Positions 39,163 through 40,406 of a stretch of DNA of 40,406 nt are shown here, piece by piece. Within the stretch, counting starts at the first letter, position 1; each line of letters starts with the position of its first letter. This DNA comes from VRUE01 sp036276735. Lineage in GTDB: Bacteria; Actinomycetota; Thermoleophilia; Solirubrobacterales; 70-9. Both the position numbers and the translations under genes were made by a program. The notes under the pieces were generated by a model. That model was given only the letters and a program-made list of their open reading frames with translations, did no database searches and was not told the origin of the DNA. The DNA lies in assembly GCA_036276735.1 (NCBI GenBank), contig DASUOH010000016.1, forward strand, positions 1 to 40,406, in the 5' to 3' direction.

Positions 39163-40356
39163 GTGGCCATCTACACGCTGAAAGTCCGCCGCTACCAGCC
39201 CGAGAGCGCCGAGGGTCCCTTCTGGGAGGAATTCGACGTCGACCTCGACCCCTCGCTCTCGGTCCTCGACGGCATCCTGCAGGCCAAGGACCGCGACGAC
39301 GGCTCGCTCGCTGTCCGCTGCTCGTGCCGGGCGGCGATCTGCGGCTCATGCGGGATGAAGGTCAACGGCTCCTCGACGCTCGCCTGCAAGACGCAGCTCG
39401 GCGAGGCAGACGCCGCGGCCAACCGGCGCGACGGCGCTGTGGCCGCCCCACCCCGTGGCGCCGACGAGGAATACACCCCCGAGGAGAGCACCGGCCGCAA
39501 CCCGATCGTGGTCGAGCCGATGGGCAACATGCCGGTGATCAAGGACCTGATCGTCGACATGGAGTCGACCCACTGGGAGAAGATCCGTCGCGTCACCCCG
39601 TGGCTGCTGCCGCACGGCGACCCGCCCGAGCGCGAGTACGTGGTCGAGCCGGAGTCGATGATCGACGTGACGCAGTCGATGGCCTGCATCCAGTGCGGCG
39701 CCTGCGTCTCCTCGTGCCTCTCGATGGAGGCCGATCCCGACTTCATCGGACCGGCGGCCCTCGCCAAGGCCTATCGCTTCGTGGGCGACCCGCGCGACGA
39801 CCAGCACCGCGAGCGCCTGTACGACCTGGCCCAGGACCCGCACGGCATCTACGACTGCACCCACTGCTTCTCGTGCATCGACGCGTGCCCGAAGGGCGTC
39901 GCGCCGATGGACCAGATCATGCGCCTGCGCCGCAAAGCGGCCGAGGCGGGCATCGACGAAGACCCGAACAGCGGCTACAACCACATGCACGCCTTCGTCA
40001 AGATGATCGAGAAGAAGGGCACCAACGACGAGGCGCTGCTGCTCCAGGAGTCCTATGCCCCCGGGGTCAAGGGCAAGCTGATGCCCAAGCCCGCCGCGAT
40101 CAAAGGCCTGATCGGCTCGCTGCCCACTGCGGTCCGCGGCATCCGCACCGGCAAGATGCGCTCGCTGCCGAAGCTCATCCCGGGCATCCACCCGAAGCTT
40201 CCCGACGGCGCCCAGGACGAGGTCAAGGCGATCTACGCCCACGCCGAGGAGCACCGCGAGGAATTCAACATCTACATCAAGGGCGAGGAGGACGTCGAGC
40301 CCGAGCCCGACGAGACGGAGGCCGAGGAGATCCAGGCCGAGGAGGGAACGCCATGA
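39163..40356 (+). CDS. sdhB: Succinate dehydrogenase/fumarate reductase iron-sulfur subunit, long type
   Basis: 397-residue FeS subunit, well above the usual ~240. The [2Fe-2S] site is C55, C60, C63 and C75 (CRAAICGSCGMKV, TLAC). A [4Fe-4S] site is C175, C178, C181 and C185 (CIQCGACVSSC). The third cluster site is CTHCFSCIDACPKG (C232, C235, C238, C242). Classical SdhB has a non-cysteine residue at the second position and carries [3Fe-4S]; the extra C235 predicts a second [4Fe-4S], as described for archaeal-type enzymes. A charged, proline-containing insertion (about residues 78-118) and a C-terminal extension of about 135 residues are added. GTG 39163 directly follows the sdhA stop, and the stop overlaps the next ATG (ATGA). 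Confidence 0.93.
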   Translation: MAIYTLKVRRYQPESAEGPFWEEFDVDLDPSLSVLDGILQAKDRDDGSLAVRCSCRAAICGSCGMKVNGSSTLACKTQLGEADAAANRRDGAVAAPPRGADEEYTPEESTGRNPIVVEPMGNMPVIKDLIVDMESTHWEKIRRVTPWLLPHGDPPEREYVVEPESMIDVTQSMACIQCGACVSSCLSMEADPDFIGPAALAKAYRFVGDPRDDQHRERLYDLAQDPHGIYDCTHCFSCIDACPKGVAPMDQIMRLRRKAAEAGIDEDPNSGYNHMHAFVKMIEKKGTNDEALLLQESYAPGVKGKLMPKPAAIKGLIGSLPTAVRGIRTGKMRSLPKLIPGIHPKLPDGAQDEVKAIYAHAEEHREEFNIYIKGEEDVEPEPDETEAEEIQAEEGTP

Positions 40357-40406
40357 AGCTCGCCTACTGGCCCGGCTGCGTCTCGCGCGGCTTCACCCCG
40401 GAGCTG
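40353..40406 (+). CDS. HdrB-like (CCG-domain) subunit, 5' end only
   Basis: ATG 40353 overlaps the sdhB stop by 4 nt. Only 18 codons are visible: MKLAYWPGCVSRGFTPEL. The opening of hydrophobic strand plus YWPGC is the start of CCG-domain proteins (heterodisulfide reductase subunit B, SdhE of archaeal succinate dehydrogenase). In this operon position it is most likely the type-E complex subunit that replaces the membrane anchor SdhC. Confidence is limited by the short visible part. Confidence 0.65.
   Translation, partial: MKLAYWPGCVSRGFTPEL

Overview
The window is GC-rich chromosomal DNA of an actinobacterium-like organism. Long antisense reading frames shadow almost every gene, GTG starts are common, and many genes have a TANNNT hexamer 6-8 nt upstream of the start codon, the layout expected of leaderless mRNAs. 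Gene content (dimeric-type GlyRS, FmdB, MMPL, R2lox, archaeal/type-E-like succinate dehydrogenase) fits a deep-branching Actinomycetota such as Thermoleophilia/Solirubrobacterales. That placement is inference; no rRNA or tRNA gene lies in the window to confirm it.

Layout. 1-7.2 kb: housekeeping block with metG (partial), a degraded membrane-protein gene, a hicBA toxin-antitoxin pair, rsmI, a ROK glucokinase, an LCP cell-wall ligase, fmdB and glyS. 7.4-9.7 kb: an AT-richer island with a large PIN-type nuclease gene and a small membrane coiled-coil gene two bases upstream of it. 9.8-18.5 kb: MFS exporter, AlkZ-like winged-helix protein, FKBP lipoprotein, BASS transporter, acyl-CoA ligase, secreted lipase, an R2lox-SCP2 fusion and an amidase; several of these handle lipids. 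18.5-24.9 kb: an MMPL transporter and its probable TetR regulator, once adjacent, now separated by a 3.34-kb IS1595-like transposon (20937-24277) with 23-bp terminal inverted repeats and a 14-bp direct duplication. Its cargo is a 267-aa unknown protein, two small regulators, an HTH protein, a small basic antisense ORF and a 21-codon membrane peptide gene. 25-30 kb: hsp20-lon-glycosyltransferase operon and a small membrane protein. 30-36.2 kb: a 59-aa cysteine protein, a fatty acid hydroxylase, an AT-hook/winged-helix nucleoid-type protein, the icd-mdh operon, an AidB-like acyl-CoA dehydrogenase and a phd/relE pair. 36.2-40.4 kb: a site-2-type protease with CBS domains, divergent from an sdhA-sdhB-HdrB-like operon that continues past the window.

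The most unusual signals are: (1) two copies of a 111-nt structured element (18514-18624 and 31568-31678), each at the stop codon of a leftward gene, with four compensatory base-pair changes and a conserved internal loop; (2) the transposon and its 21-aa membrane peptide gene with a perfect Shine-Dalgarno and a terminator; (3) the R2lox-SCP2 fusion, which joins a fatty-acid-binding Mn/Fe oxidase to a lipid-carrier domain; (4) the PIN nuclease/membrane-protein cassette; (5) palindromic inserts inside two coding sequences. icd, mdh and sdhAB together cover several TCA-cycle steps.
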